DNA of 15,719 nt from Scytalidium lignicola (taxonomy: Eukaryota; Ascomycota; Leotiomycetes), in contig NCSJ02000576.1 in assembly GCA_002812745.2 (NCBI GenBank), positions 1 through 15,719 of the forward strand, given 5' to 3'. The position numbers were made by a program, and so were the translations under genes. The notes under the pieces are model-generated. The model was not told where the DNA came from. It did no database searches and was given only the letters and a program-made list of their open reading frames with translations. This document shows positions 1 to 9,005 of the stretch, in pieces (the first letter of the stretch is position 1; each line of letters begins with the position of its first letter).

Positions 1-69
1 AAAAAAGAAGTTAACAACAAAAGAAGAAGTTATGCTTAAGTTAGCAAAATACAACTTTAAAGGTTATAA

Positions 70-396
70 AGAATTCTGTTTCTCTTACCTCTCTTTCTCT
101 TCTATAACGTTAAGTTTGTCTAAAGTTTTTAGATTATGACGAAATATCTCCTGAGCATACTTCTTCAAGAAGGACTGTTACTTCTTCAAGTAGGCTAGAC
201 AGGCTATTGTTTTTAGAAGGACTTTGTTGGTTTTCTCTTCCTCCTTTGTAAGCTGGTTATACTTGTGCTTGTATACAAGGAAGGAGGAAGAAGTGGTTTC
301 CTTGTTATCATAGGATTGATTATAACAGAAGTACTTGTTATAATAATTAGAATCAAAGTCTACTTTACAAATGAAACTATTTTGCTTATAAAACAA
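70..396 (-). pseudogene. Degenerate lysine-rich coiled-coil coding remnant, probably from a transposable element
   Basis: On the minus strand a reading of about 100 codons continues across one TAA at about 178 and another stop near 86. The peptide is rich in K, E and L with heptad-like spacing: the segment KKYAQEIFRHNLKTLDKL is visible after the first stop, and LTKEEEKTNKVLLKT before it. I did not find a convincing ATG. The style resembles basic coiled-coil segments in poorly characterised fungal proteins associated with mobile elements, but that is recollection and not a domain match. The AT-rich composition and in-frame TAA codons suit RIP damage of glutamine or arginine codons. It could also be chance open reading in AT-rich DNA. 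Confidence 0.3.
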
Positions 397-609
397 ACAA
401 GGTATTACTTTGAAACTGTATTTGTTAATGTAGTCATCTAAGGCTATTTACTCTTGATATTTTCTTAATCTTGTCCTTTCTTCTGTACTGCTCTCAGAAC
501 ATTGTTGTTTAGGTGGCATGTTGGAAAGAAGAGAAGGATTATTGAACAAAGAGATTGTTCAAGAATGATGTTTTAATGTTAAGACAATGCTAAGTACAAA
601 AGGGGATAA
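397..609. other. AT-rich stretch ending in a polypurine-tract-like run
   Basis: No coding signal is recognised. The last bases before the LTR contain an A4-G4 purine run (about 598-605). This resembles the polypurine tract that lies just inside the 3' LTR of a retrotransposon. If it is one, the LTR at 610 is a 3' LTR and this stretch is the decayed end of the internal region. Confidence 0.3.
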
Positions 610-964
610 TGTTATGGGTTTTACTATAACATGCTAATTAGTGTAAGCCTAAAGCTTGGTATAAGTATGTTGTACAAGAGAACTTAACAATTAAACAGTC
701 ACGTGATGAGGACCTGGGACCTGGGGGGTCTAGGGTCCATTGGTTTGGGACCCAGGGACTTGGGGGTCCAAGGGTCCAACTGTATTTCCTTACCTATATA
801 AGCACGCTGTAGGAACATGAGAGTAGACTCCTTGTGTTCAACCTAAATACATTACTAGATCCTGCCCTTGACTTAGTTGCTTGTGTGTCATACGTTTCCG
901 CTGTCCCTGAACATCTACCTTATCCTTGGCTATCCAGTGACCTGGATGGCGTAGTTATGTAACA
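610..964 (+). repeat. LTR (355 bp), same family as 8777-9133
   Basis: It begins TGTTA and ends TAACA, the short inverted ends expected of an LTR, and aligns over its full length with the LTR at 8777-9133. Many differences between the copies are C/T or G/A changes, consistent with RIP. Shared landmarks in order are a CACGTGA box, a cluster of GGACC/GGGTCC motifs, a TATATAAGCA box (about 796), a short hairpin just after it, and a conserved 3' part ending GATGGCGTAGTT. The flanking pentamers GATAA and CTTAA do not match, so no target duplication is evident. A purine-rich run lies directly to the left, so this may be the 3' LTR of a truncated element instead of a solo LTR. Confidence 0.8.
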
Positions 965-1020
965 CTTAATATATTAAGAATGTTTTAAACTTACTCTTAG
1001 TTTTGTTAGCCTTGTACTTA

Positions 1021-1440
1021 TCACATTTGCCTTTTTTCTTCTAAACCTTTCCTGACCTCTGCAACTCTAACTCTGTGTGTCTTGAGATAAGTCTTTAAGT
1101 TTCCTGTGTAGGCAAATCTTCCTTGTAATATATTAGGAATATGTTCTGCAAAGATTCTTACTATATAGTTGTACATGTCTCCATCTTCATCTGTAAACCT
1201 ACAGAACAACTCATCAGTAGTTACCATAACCTGTTTATTCTCCTAATATATTGATAATGTATTAGTAATACATTATTTATCCGATGTTGTGATAGAAACT
1301 TATATCTAGGTCGAAGGGAGGAATTGATGTTGGATGTTTGGACAGCTTTTGGTATCTTTTGTAGTATTCCTGCAATATATTGTTAATACATTATCAATAT
1401 ATTGATGAAATATACTGACATCTTTTGTATTTGGAGCCAT
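1021..1440 (-). CDS. Candidate three-exon gene, 110-residue protein of unknown function
   Basis: The proposed start (1438-1440) has a good fungal context, AAAA before ATGGCT, and is preceded by a C/A-rich leader. The model is exon 1 1416-1440, intron 1370-1415 (GTATAT to TTGCAG, 46 bp), exon 2 1272-1369, intron 1231-1271 (GTATTA, branch-like CTAAT, end ACAG, 41 bp), and exon 3 1021-1230, all in phase. Exon 3 alone is a 69-codon open frame of mixed, non-repetitive composition, including the stretch DEDGDMYNYIVRIFAEHI. No family is recognised and there is no signal peptide. The first donor could instead be GTCAGT at 1419, which gives a different exon 2 that soon stops. The gene ends only 56 bp from the LTR, so its original 3' end may have been replaced. 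Confidence 0.4.
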
Positions 1441-1588
1441 TTTTGATGGTTTGGCTCTGTGGAGGGGTGGTGTTGATGGAGTTGTTTTGTGGAAGGTGAG
1501 AAGGGGTTGCGTGAGGTTGAAGGGGGGCTGGCTGACCTCAGATGCTTAGCGCCGCCCATAAGCGAGCAGGGGTAGGAGTTGTGGCACC

Positions 1589-2526
1589 TCACCCCCTTGG
1601 GGTCAGGCCACCTACGTCCTCCTTCAACATGAGCACCTTTGGTAAGTTCGCTGAAACATCAAGATCCCCAGGTACACATGAGCCAACTGCGTATTTGCAG
1701 TGACCTTGCGTTCGTTGCCTCCGAGCCACCTAAAAAAAAGAGAGATACATGCAGAGGAAATGAAACGATGGGTCTTCATTGATAGGGTGTCATTACGAAT
1801 GGATGCCAATATGTTGTAGACAGAGTAATGCCATCATCCCTACCTTACCAGATTGTGCTGTTGCCAGCTTGCTGATCTGATCTATGACTGGACTGATGGG
1901 GAGTACGGATTGACGGGTCATTCCCGTAGCCAAGGCCCCGCCTGTGATCAACAAGACTAGCTAATGATAGATTCGTTGGCAGTGATAGTGATAATCTAGA
2001 ATAGCTTTACTAATAAGTTAGTCAACGATCTCCAGAATCCAGTAATATTGAGGGTTTCGAAACGTGTCACAAAATGCGCATATTCATTGCTTTGAAAGTT
2101 GTCATACGCATAGTCAGATAATGTCATTCTAAATAGTTGCCAGACTCTGTCATACTCAGTATATATCTCTAGTCTTCCTGAGGAGAGTAAAAGTGGATAT
2201 AAGACCGATACGGCAGTGTGTCTCATGAGAATCTACCATGGCACAAGAAAGGCATGAGATATGACAGTTGAGGCAAAGACAACAGGTCTCTGAGATGAAG
2301 GCACCCCAGTTTGCGGTAGCTTTTCAAAAGAGAGGTAATTGCCATTTTCGACTTTGGGGATGGCTTCAAAAAGGTCATTTAATAACTTTAACTACCCTAT
2401 TCAATTGGTTACGCAAGTATGGTGATCGCTGAATAAAGAATAAATCATAACCAAAATGTAATAATTTGGGAGTTGTAGATTTCTACTGCTACTAATAGAC
2501 AATGCGATGCTGATGGCCCTCGAGAC
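1589..2526 (-). pseudogene. Multi-exon membrane-protein-like gene with one in-frame stop
   Basis: Four minus-strand blocks join in phase zero: 2452-2526, 2011-2391, 1844-1960 and 1589-1729. The introns are 2392-2451 (60 bp), 1961-2010 (50 bp, GTAAAG to CATTAG) and 1730-1843 (GTAGGG to a T-rich TTTTAG). A donor five bases upstream, GTAAGG, is also possible for the last. The product reads as ordinary protein, for example LLNDLFEAIPKVENGNYLSF and then a hydrophobic segment LLLVLLITGGALATGM created by joining two exons. The only internal break is a TAG after LVPW (about 2230), explicable as a RIP change of TGG. The true start is unresolved: upstream of 2526 the frame hits TGA. I do not recognise the family. 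A polytopic or single-pass fungal membrane protein is the most that can be inferred. Confidence 0.45.
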
Positions 2527-4101
2527 TCAACACCTGTACGCGGTGAGGGCTACGAACCTATAGCATAGTCTGTAGAGCCAAGATTGAGTCATACGATAAT
2601 TATTCCTCCATCAACAACACGTTAACGCATCGAAAATCAACTTTCCAAACCTCCCGAAATACCACAGATAAAGATAACCACAACACCATCGCGAAAGGGT
2701 TTGGTTCCCCCTTTTAAGATGTATGCTGTATCTTACTTCGATGGAAAATGAATGTGATGAACCCACTTTCCTGCCTGACAATTGTTTACGGTCTCTGAGA
2801 TTAATCACAACGACAAAACACGTCTTAAGGGAAGAACAACTATCAACAAACATACCAAGTTACGAACCCAGACAATCAACAAGCATCCTCATACAGTAGG
2901 ATGAGGAACAGTTAAACCAAACCTTACTATAAGTAAACATCATAACAAGGGATGGACTTTGAGGAGTTAAAATTGCACAATGCACAGTGTACAATACAAG
3001 GAGATGATAGACTAAACTATGGAGTGATGGGTGTATGGGAATTTGAGTGGCTTGGGTTTAGGCTTTTAAGTAAGGCTCTGTCCTTTGCCCATTTTACTAT
3101 TGATTATTCTCCTGCTATTGGCAGCGCAATTCAAAGTAATAGAATGGCAAAATAATGGGAATATTAGTAGAGGAAACCATGTACTGTAGCCCGAGGAGTC
3201 TCTACAGACGCTTATAAGTTAGGAGGTCAAATAAAGAGTATGATTGGGAAAAAAAAATGCGATGCTGATCCTCCAGCCAGCTGGGAAGGCAAAACCATTT
3301 TGACACAAAGCGCCTTGGTTCTGCATCTCAGGGCTGGTCTTTGTATATACTGTATGTACATATATGCACTGACAACACATGTGTGCGTCCTTGAAACCGC
3401 GTCATTCTTCCAAAGATCAAAAAAAAAANGAAAGAAAAGAAACGCGCCTTTCGCTTACAGGTCACTCAATTTTAAGTAGCGGTGTATCCTTTCGCCTGGT
3501 AAGCCGTGGCCATTTGTGCATGCACAGCCCATTTATACACTATTCCTATTACGTACTCGAGACTATGTACGTTAATGGGGTAGTTTCAAAATAATATTAG
3601 CATGAAATGAAGCGACATTTAATCCGGTCGGTGAATTTGATATGTACCTCTAGTGATGGAGAAACTCATCAAGAGATTTCTGAAAACAACGAGAGTGATG
3701 TTGAAAGGAAAGTCAGAATAAATATTACCGTAATGTGAGCGAAGGTCTGAGGTAATGAAGTTTAGCCATGGGAGATCCCGTTAGTTGTATTTGGGTACGT
3801 ACGTTAAGCTACGCAAACATTTCGCCGAAGCCTGTCCGATGTTCTTCCAGCAGTTTCACAACCCGTCTGTTATTAATTGATAGTGATAATTTTTCCATTA
3901 GATTTACCAGGTTACAAGTTTCAACAGCTTCATATTTATTTCAATTACATTAAATTATAGAATTTATTTTATTATAAGGTGCTAAAAATGAATAAAAGTA
4001 CTTTATAAGCGGAAATTTAACTCTTAGTTATATGAAAATCTACTTACTTATTAGATGATAAGTAAATGCTTCGATTAAAATTTTGATTATATATGATGAT
4101 G
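2527..4101. other. Ordinary-composition DNA without a recognised gene
   Basis: Short open frames occur on both strands (for example 2952-3155 plus and 2611-2853 minus), but none shows splice structure, composition or motifs that I can defend. There is a single N in a poly-A run at 3429. A compact hairpin, GCCCT/AGGGC with inner CACC/GGTG, lies at 2516-2550. The AT content rises after about 3880. Confidence 0.5.
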
Positions 4102-4180
4102 TGGTTGTTGATATTACAAGGGGGCAATTTTGCCTAATTTTGCGGTAAATCTCAGTGATCGGTAAGACAGGGAATTACAT
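4102..4180 (+). mobile_element. One terminal inverted repeat of a TIR transposon (partner end not found)
   Basis: This 79-bp segment matches both termini of the element at 11072-11699. It shares GTTGTTGATATT, then AATTTTGCGG, then GTGATCGGTA, and then an outer end GGGAATTACAT followed by a TA dinucleotide at 4181-4182. In this orientation it is the right-hand end, so the element should extend leftwards into 2527-4101. I could not find the matching left end, which may be deleted or too mutated. Confidence 0.55.
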
Positions 4181-4182
4181 TA

Positions 4183-4709
4183 CTATTAAAGATTTCAATT
4201 TACTTGAGTCTGAGAGTTGTCTGTTGCATTATGAACATTGAGTACAACAGGTATTGTGGCTACTATTTATGCTCAAAAGTGCTTGCAGCCTCCTTATCAG
4301 CTTTTCATCTTTACGACGTTGTGTAACTATATATCCACGGATTGATAGTTTTAACCTTCAGTAGAGTGGTTCTAGATTGAATCTGTGTCACTTTATAAAT
4401 ATGCATTGAGCAAGAATCGCTCCACTGGATCCCTACTTTGATAGGAGGCGCGCAATCAGCTCTACTTCTTAGCGTGATATCTGTCGTTGGCTTGTAATGA
4501 TTTTGACTAGCCTCGAGATGGTGGTTTGGCAAGGTTGCGACTGTCCGCCATAAGCCTTTCACAGCTAGGTTGCGTCTATGAGTCATTTAACACTAGAATC
4601 TGTCACAACAAAAAATAAATTAAAAAGCAGAAACAATCTCTTCTAAACTCTGTGTTTTAGCATAACAAAACTAAATCTTGCTCGATTCTAACTTACCATT
4701 GATATAAAC
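4183..4709 (+). promoter_or_regulatory. Upstream region of the PhyH dioxygenase gene
   Basis: No gene is supported here. A 91-codon minus-strand frame at 4311-4586 lacks any motif or splice support and is not called. The region would contain the promoter of the downstream gene. A TTTATAAATA box lies at about 4391, more than 300 bp before the start codon, so its relevance is uncertain. Confidence 0.35.
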
Positions 4710-5702
4710 ATGGCCATTGAGGTCAAGGGCAACGTTAAGCGCGGATTGATAGACGAATTTGATTATGCTGCAGGCCCCAAAGCGGACGAGGTAGTGGCAT
4801 CACTCATACGCAACGGTGGCTGCATTCTACGTGGTATGATAAAAGATCTAGGAATTCTAGCTAATATCGAAAGCGATGTCCGTCCTTATATTGAAGCAGA
4901 TCGCCCTTGGCAGGGAGTGGTGGACTTCTTCCCACCTGAGACCAGGCGCGTGATGGGTTTGGTTGGAAAGTCGAGAACTTTCATCGAGAATATTCCAGCA
5001 AACAAATTATATCGCGATGTATGCTCGAGATTGCTATCATCAACACATTCTACTTGGTTAGGATACCGGCTCAATACGAACGTCTCGGAGCCTCAGTTAA
5101 GCAACACAATTGTGTTCTCAATTGGACCCGGTGCCAGCAGACAAGAGTTGCATCGAGATGATTCGATTCATCACAATAAATTGACTGAGTTGAGGGATCC
5201 TAGCGAGTATTGCATTGGACGTGATACGGGGGTTGGTCTTTTCGTCGCGGGAAAGAAAACCACATGGGCGAATGGTGCCACTCGATTCATTCCAGGTTCG
5301 CATCTCTGGGGAGAAAGCCGATGTCCAGACGAAGATCTTAGTGTCTATGCGGAACTTGACCCTGGCGATGCATTTATTATGCTTAGTTCTTGCTATCATG
5401 GCGGCAGCGCAAACACGACTTCAAACGAGGAACGGCTTGTATACAGTTGTTTTATGACCAAGGGCTTTCTCAGACAGGTAAATTTTGTCTATAATCCATA
5501 TCGACTCACTTTGCTCATAGCATTATAGGAAGAAAATCAGTATTTAGCAAATAGCATTGAAAAAGTCCAGACATATACTCCAGACATTCAAAAGTTGATT
5601 GGTTATTCGGTGAGCAAGCCATTCTTGGGCTGGGTAAACTTGGAAGATCCAATAAAGCTGCTCCACAAGGATAACGACGTTATTCCAGAGAGCATAAGAT
5701 AA
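4710..5702 (+). CDS. Fe(II)/2-oxoglutarate-dependent dioxygenase, PhyH (phytanoyl-CoA dioxygenase) family
   Basis: Exon 1 (4710-5477, 256 codons) joins exon 2 (5529-5702, 57 codons plus stop) across a 51-bp GTAAAT-to-TATAG intron in phase zero, giving 313 residues. The start has context AAACATGGCC. The family fold is recognisable: LHRDDSIHH supplies iron ligands H148 and D150, NGATRFIPGSHLW and LDPGD follow, and YHGG supplies distal H230. R242 in EERLVYS is placed to bind 2-oxoglutarate. The pattern resembles fungal PhyH enzymes of secondary metabolism, such as the verruculogen endoperoxide synthase FtmOx1, which hydroxylate, desaturate or rearrange small molecules. The substrate is unknown. 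All catalytic residues are present and there is no signal peptide, so an active cytosolic enzyme is expected. If the intron is missed, the protein appears truncated at 272 residues. Confidence 0.93.
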
Positions 5703-6129
5703 AGAGGGATGATGAAATGGATGATATAAGAGATGATAAATGAATAACCATGAAAGTTAAGTAGCTAGATTTGCAATAAAATGCATTGAACGTAAATCGC
5801 CGAGTTTACGTAAGAATTGAAGCGAGGTCAGCTGACTTATCTTACCTCCACACACTTCGTAGTTAACAGCTGGAGCTCAAACACTCAAATCCATAGAGTT
5901 TTCTGAATTGCATACTAATTTCCTATTTGGGAATAGCTAAATCTATAATCCTCAACCTCTACATGACGCTCTGCTGGCCTTCTGGGGGCCATTGCCATAG
6001 AGGCTGTCCTTTTGAGTTTGCTAAACTCTTCGAACTCTCTAAATTGCTTGAACTTCTTAAATGCTCTAAATAGATTTGTACATACTAAGAGTTACATCTC
6101 TCTATATCTACAAGTCTTCACCGCTGTGT
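5703..6129. other. Junction between gene 3' flank and degraded Helitron
   Basis: Composition changes from ordinary to AT-rich. On the minus strand, downstream of the helicase stop, a short F/K/E-rich reading with repeated Fxx(F) spacing occurs at about 5930-6080. It contains FKQFREFEEFSKLKR and ends in TAG. It may be extra coding sequence or a decayed tail. The 7-bp hairpin near 5790-5812, followed on the minus strand after about 22 bases by CTAG, is a weak candidate for a Helitron 3' end. Confidence 0.3.
5775..5780 (+). terminator. Possible polyadenylation signal of the dioxygenase gene
   Basis: A canonical AATAAA lies 73 bp after the stop codon. A perfect 7-bp stem hairpin (ACGTAAA/TTTACGT) follows within about 30 bp. 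Confidence 0.4.
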
Positions 6130-6690
6130 TTAACTCTCCTTTGCCTTGAATTTCTGATAATCAAAAGATTCCTCAAACATTAACCCATTCAATGTTTTAA
6201 CCCTTGAAACAATTATATATAATAGCCTTAGCATGAAATCCTTGTCCACCAGATTCAAGATAGCTTTCTCTACTGTTATTCCTTGAGATTTATATATAGT
6301 TATTATATATACAACAATTAAAGGGAATTGTACATGTTAATAAACTATAAAGTTATGTACAAACTCCTTTGTAGATTTGAATATTAATATTGAACAATTG
6401 TATAAGAATAACCTTGAGTAATTGTTAAACTCTACTAACATTATGAATAGTAATTCTTTTCAGAAATCCTCTATAGCTTTATCTTATTATATATCTTGAA
6501 CTATACTTATTACTCTGTTCATAAGACTATTCTCTGTTTACAAGTTTTTTATAAGTATAATTCTAACTCTAATATATAACAACAACTTGTTATATAAGTT
6601 TTCTACTTCTTCTAAGGTAAATTTTAAAGCATTTGAAGGTTTGTTCATTATATGAATAAGTAAGATAAAAACTCAAAGATTTTATAACTT
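6130..6690 (-). pseudogene. RIP-degraded Helitron/PIF1-type helicase, C-terminal part
   Basis: A minus-strand reading ends at TAA 6130-6132 and contains the C-terminal signature of eukaryotic PIF1-like helicases carried by Helitrons. ITIYKSQGITVEKAIL corresponds to the family's ITIHKSQG motif, with a H-to-Y change explicable as C-to-T. It is followed by VSRVKTLNGLMFEE, the conserved VSR block. Upstream, LVEFNNYS and the segment around 6550 corresponding to the family's G-A-R-V-M-L-T block are still recognisable. Several stop codons (near 6335, 6460, 6490 and 6543) interrupt the frame, so it is inactive. Weak similarity may extend to about 6840. The ATPase Walker A region was not located. Helitrons are rolling-circle DNA transposons. 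Confidence 0.75.
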
Positions 6691-6849
6691 TTACTTATTA
6701 TACTTAAGCATATTAGCCTTTTTACTATATATATATAGAGTATTGTTAAAGGAATCAACTTCTACAAATGTTAACTGATGTTGAACACATAAACTAAGTG
6801 TTTTCCAGTATATTATTAATACTGAATTATGTTATAAACCTTTTAATAC

Positions 6850-7719
6850 ATTTCAAAAGCTTTATTACTTAACAAAGTCACCTTATTAACATATAATCAC
6901 ATTTAATTCAATGGTATAAATAAAAGCATAATAAGTTATTCATCCTTAAATATCTTCTACTAAGGTTATAAAAGTTAACTTAACAAAGAGAAGTTTGCTA
7001 ACAATTAGAAAAANGTTAAAAAAANGTCCTTAAAATTTATAATATTCAAACTTCCAAAACTAATAATAGTATATTAAGGAAAGATTTAACAACATCTCTA
7101 ATCAAGAAAAGATAACTATTATAAGTTAATCATAAACTTCTCATTAATTATCAAATATCTACAACCTTTAAAATAACTTTATATAATTGTAAAAGTTATG
7201 TTTGACAATAAAGAAAGCTTCTTTTTCTTAATAAGTAATCAAAATAAGGAATATAAAGTTTTACTTACTATTCTATAAGTAACAATACTTGTAAGAACAA
7301 TTCTAAATACTAGATTTACTTGATTATTAATAATAACAAACTCTTGAAGCTTACTTAAAAAAAAGTTAAATAATATAAGACTTACTTGTACTAACTTTTC
7401 TGTTAACTTAAAATAATAATTATAAGAATATTAATTTAGTCAAAGTTAATACTTTCTGATAATGATTAACAACTAATTCAAAGATTTAATGTTGTTTACT
7501 ATAAAATATAGCAAATAAGTACTAAGATACTTAATACATTGTTATTTTACTTAGATTAACTTATTTTTGAATAATCTACTAGTTTAAAGTTAACAATGAA
7601 TTAACAACATACAAAGACTAATTATATTGATCTATCTTACAAAATCTAAACTACTCTTAATTTACTAACCTCTTCCTTAAGTTATTTAAAAGTTATCTTA
7701 TTATAACTTGTTATATAAA
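6850..7719. other. AT-rich block, no readable gene
   Basis: Extremely AT-rich DNA with stops in all frames and two Ns (7014, 7025) in poly-A runs. It probably contains the N-terminal half of the degraded Helitron gene or another decayed element, but no motif can be read. Confidence 0.5.
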
Positions 7720-7818
7720 TTATAATTCCTCTTCTATAACCTCCAAATCAAGTTGTTCAAATTCATCTTCCTCAAGTTCTTCAAACATCTTATCTAAGCT
7801 ATTTAACTTGTAATTATG
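7720..7818 (-). pseudogene. Short acidic coding remnant abutting an LTR
   Basis: A minus-strand frame of 32 codons ends at TAA 7720-7722. From an ATG at 7786-7788 it reads MFEELEEDEFEQLDL, highly acidic. It starts just inside the left boundary of the putative minus-oriented LTR. It could be the very start of a retrotransposon coding region after a short leader, or the cut-off tail of a gene disrupted by the LTR. The family is unknown. Confidence 0.25.
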
Positions 7819-7819
7819 A

Positions 7820-8086
7820 TGTCAGGGGTATCCGTACATAGAGTGAAGAGAGACTAGGAGGCTGAAACATAATAGGAGACTAGCAGTGAGATAGCAGTTG
7901 GTTAGGTGTAGATTCGCTCTAAAACTCGGTGCTCTTCTAAAATTACAAGATTGATCTCTGACTCCTGTCAAAGAGAAGGGGAAACCCCCCTCTTTATAGA
8001 CGGGAGTCAGCAGCTAAGGAGCGGCTAGGACTCAGACTACTATCCTTTTCCCCCCTTCACGTGATTAGTGCACTAAGGCCCTGACA
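7820..8086 (-). repeat. Probable LTR (267 bp), minus orientation, different family
   Basis: The segment is bounded by a perfect 8-bp inverted end, TGTCAGGG and CCCTGACA, giving the TG...CA termini of an LTR. It is markedly more GC-rich than its flanks. Read on the minus strand it has a CACGTGA box, then a TATAAAG box (about 7993), matching the promoter order in the other LTRs, which suggests minus orientation. The flanking pentamers TATGA and TAAGG do not match and no second copy lies in the window, so it may be one end of a truncated element. The unusual composition continues to about 8270, so the right boundary is not certain. Confidence 0.5.
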
Positions 8087-8776
8087 TAAGGCTTGTGATA
8101 CTATCGTCATGTCCTGTAACTATGTTATACCTGCGTCTTACCTACGACATTGCAACTAAGCATGTTCGACATGTTAGGTACAACTCTACTATTAGTATTA
8201 AGTTAGGCTTTAGTATTGGCGTGGTACTAGGGTTCAATTATTCTAGTTCTCTCTTCCCTTGTATTTAGGTTAATACTTCTTTATATAATTTTGCTTAAAG
8301 AAGTTATAATTAACTATTAATATATATGTATAATTTAAAGACAAAGAAGTTAACTTTGTTTAATAGATTAAGTTATTATCTTATAATATAACTTTAAATA
8401 AACTTGTTTTCATTTTAGATAAAGTTCTTAAACATGTTAACTTGAATAAGTTATTCAAGAGTATATACTTTATATCTTTGCTTAAACATACTTTTATTAA
8501 ATTTAATACTTTTTATAGTAGAACTTTACTTATAACATTAAATTATATAATAAAAAAGTTGAATACAAAGGTTTTAAAGTAATTTCTAAAAGTTAAACAT
8601 TCTTATATATTTGTAAATTCAACTAATATAAACAAACAAAATGATAGTTTATATTAATACTTTATAGAAATGTTATAATCAATTAAACTTTTATATTTAC
8701 TTTCTTTTAAGCTTATACTAAAGGTTAATGTTTTAATAATATTGATATACAACTTATATCTTGTTAAAAGGTTATA
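8087..8776. other. Spacer: moderately GC to about 8270, then AT-rich
   Basis: No gene is recognised. A plus-strand frame without ATG is open for about 65 codons at 8385-8582 but is K/N/I/L-rich, as expected by chance in AT-rich DNA. Confidence 0.45.
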
Positions 8777-8960
8777 TGTTACGGATTTGACCTAACAAGC
8801 TGATTGGTGTAGGCCTGAGGCTCGATACACGGTAGAGTGTATATAGAGAACCTAGCGATCACGTGACATGATTAGGACCTGGAGAACCTGAGGGGTCCAA
8901 GGGGTCCATGGACCTGTGGGACCTGAGAGGTTCTAAGAGGTCCAGTTGGATTTCATTATC

Positions 8961-8970
8961 TATATAAGCA
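8961..8970 (+). promoter_or_regulatory. TATA box inside the solo LTR
   Basis: TATATAAGCA is conserved at the same place in the LTR at 610-964. It marks the U3/R promoter of the element. Confidence 0.55.
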
Positions 8971-8978
8971 TGCTGTAG

Positions 8979-9005
8979 GAACATGAGAGTAGACTCCTCA
9001 TGTTC
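8979..9005 (+). repeat. Hairpin near the inferred LTR transcription start
   Basis: A perfect 9-bp inverted repeat, GAACATGAG and CTCATGTTC, is separated by 9 bases that can themselves pair partly (AGT/ACT). It lies about 10-35 bp after the TATA box, so it would sit at the 5' end of the transcript and again near its 3' end (the R region). In the copy at 610-964 the second arm has two changes. Confidence 0.55.

Noticed and set aside
1383..1809. Minus-strand frames of 69 and 61 codons
   Set aside because: One covers the leader and first intron of the candidate small gene. The other covers an intron and last exon of the membrane-like gene in the wrong frame.
2611..3594. Short frames at 2611-2853, 2952-3155, 3240-3479 and 3379-3594
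   Set aside because: They are short, lack motifs, and two cross an N in a homopolymer. Nothing beyond length supports them.
4311..4586. Minus-strand frame of 91 codons upstream of the dioxygenase
   Set aside because: No motif, splice site or family resemblance; more likely promoter DNA.
4886..5457. Other-frame open readings inside the dioxygenase gene
   Set aside because: They overlap a frame with complete catalytic motifs and show no motif of their own.
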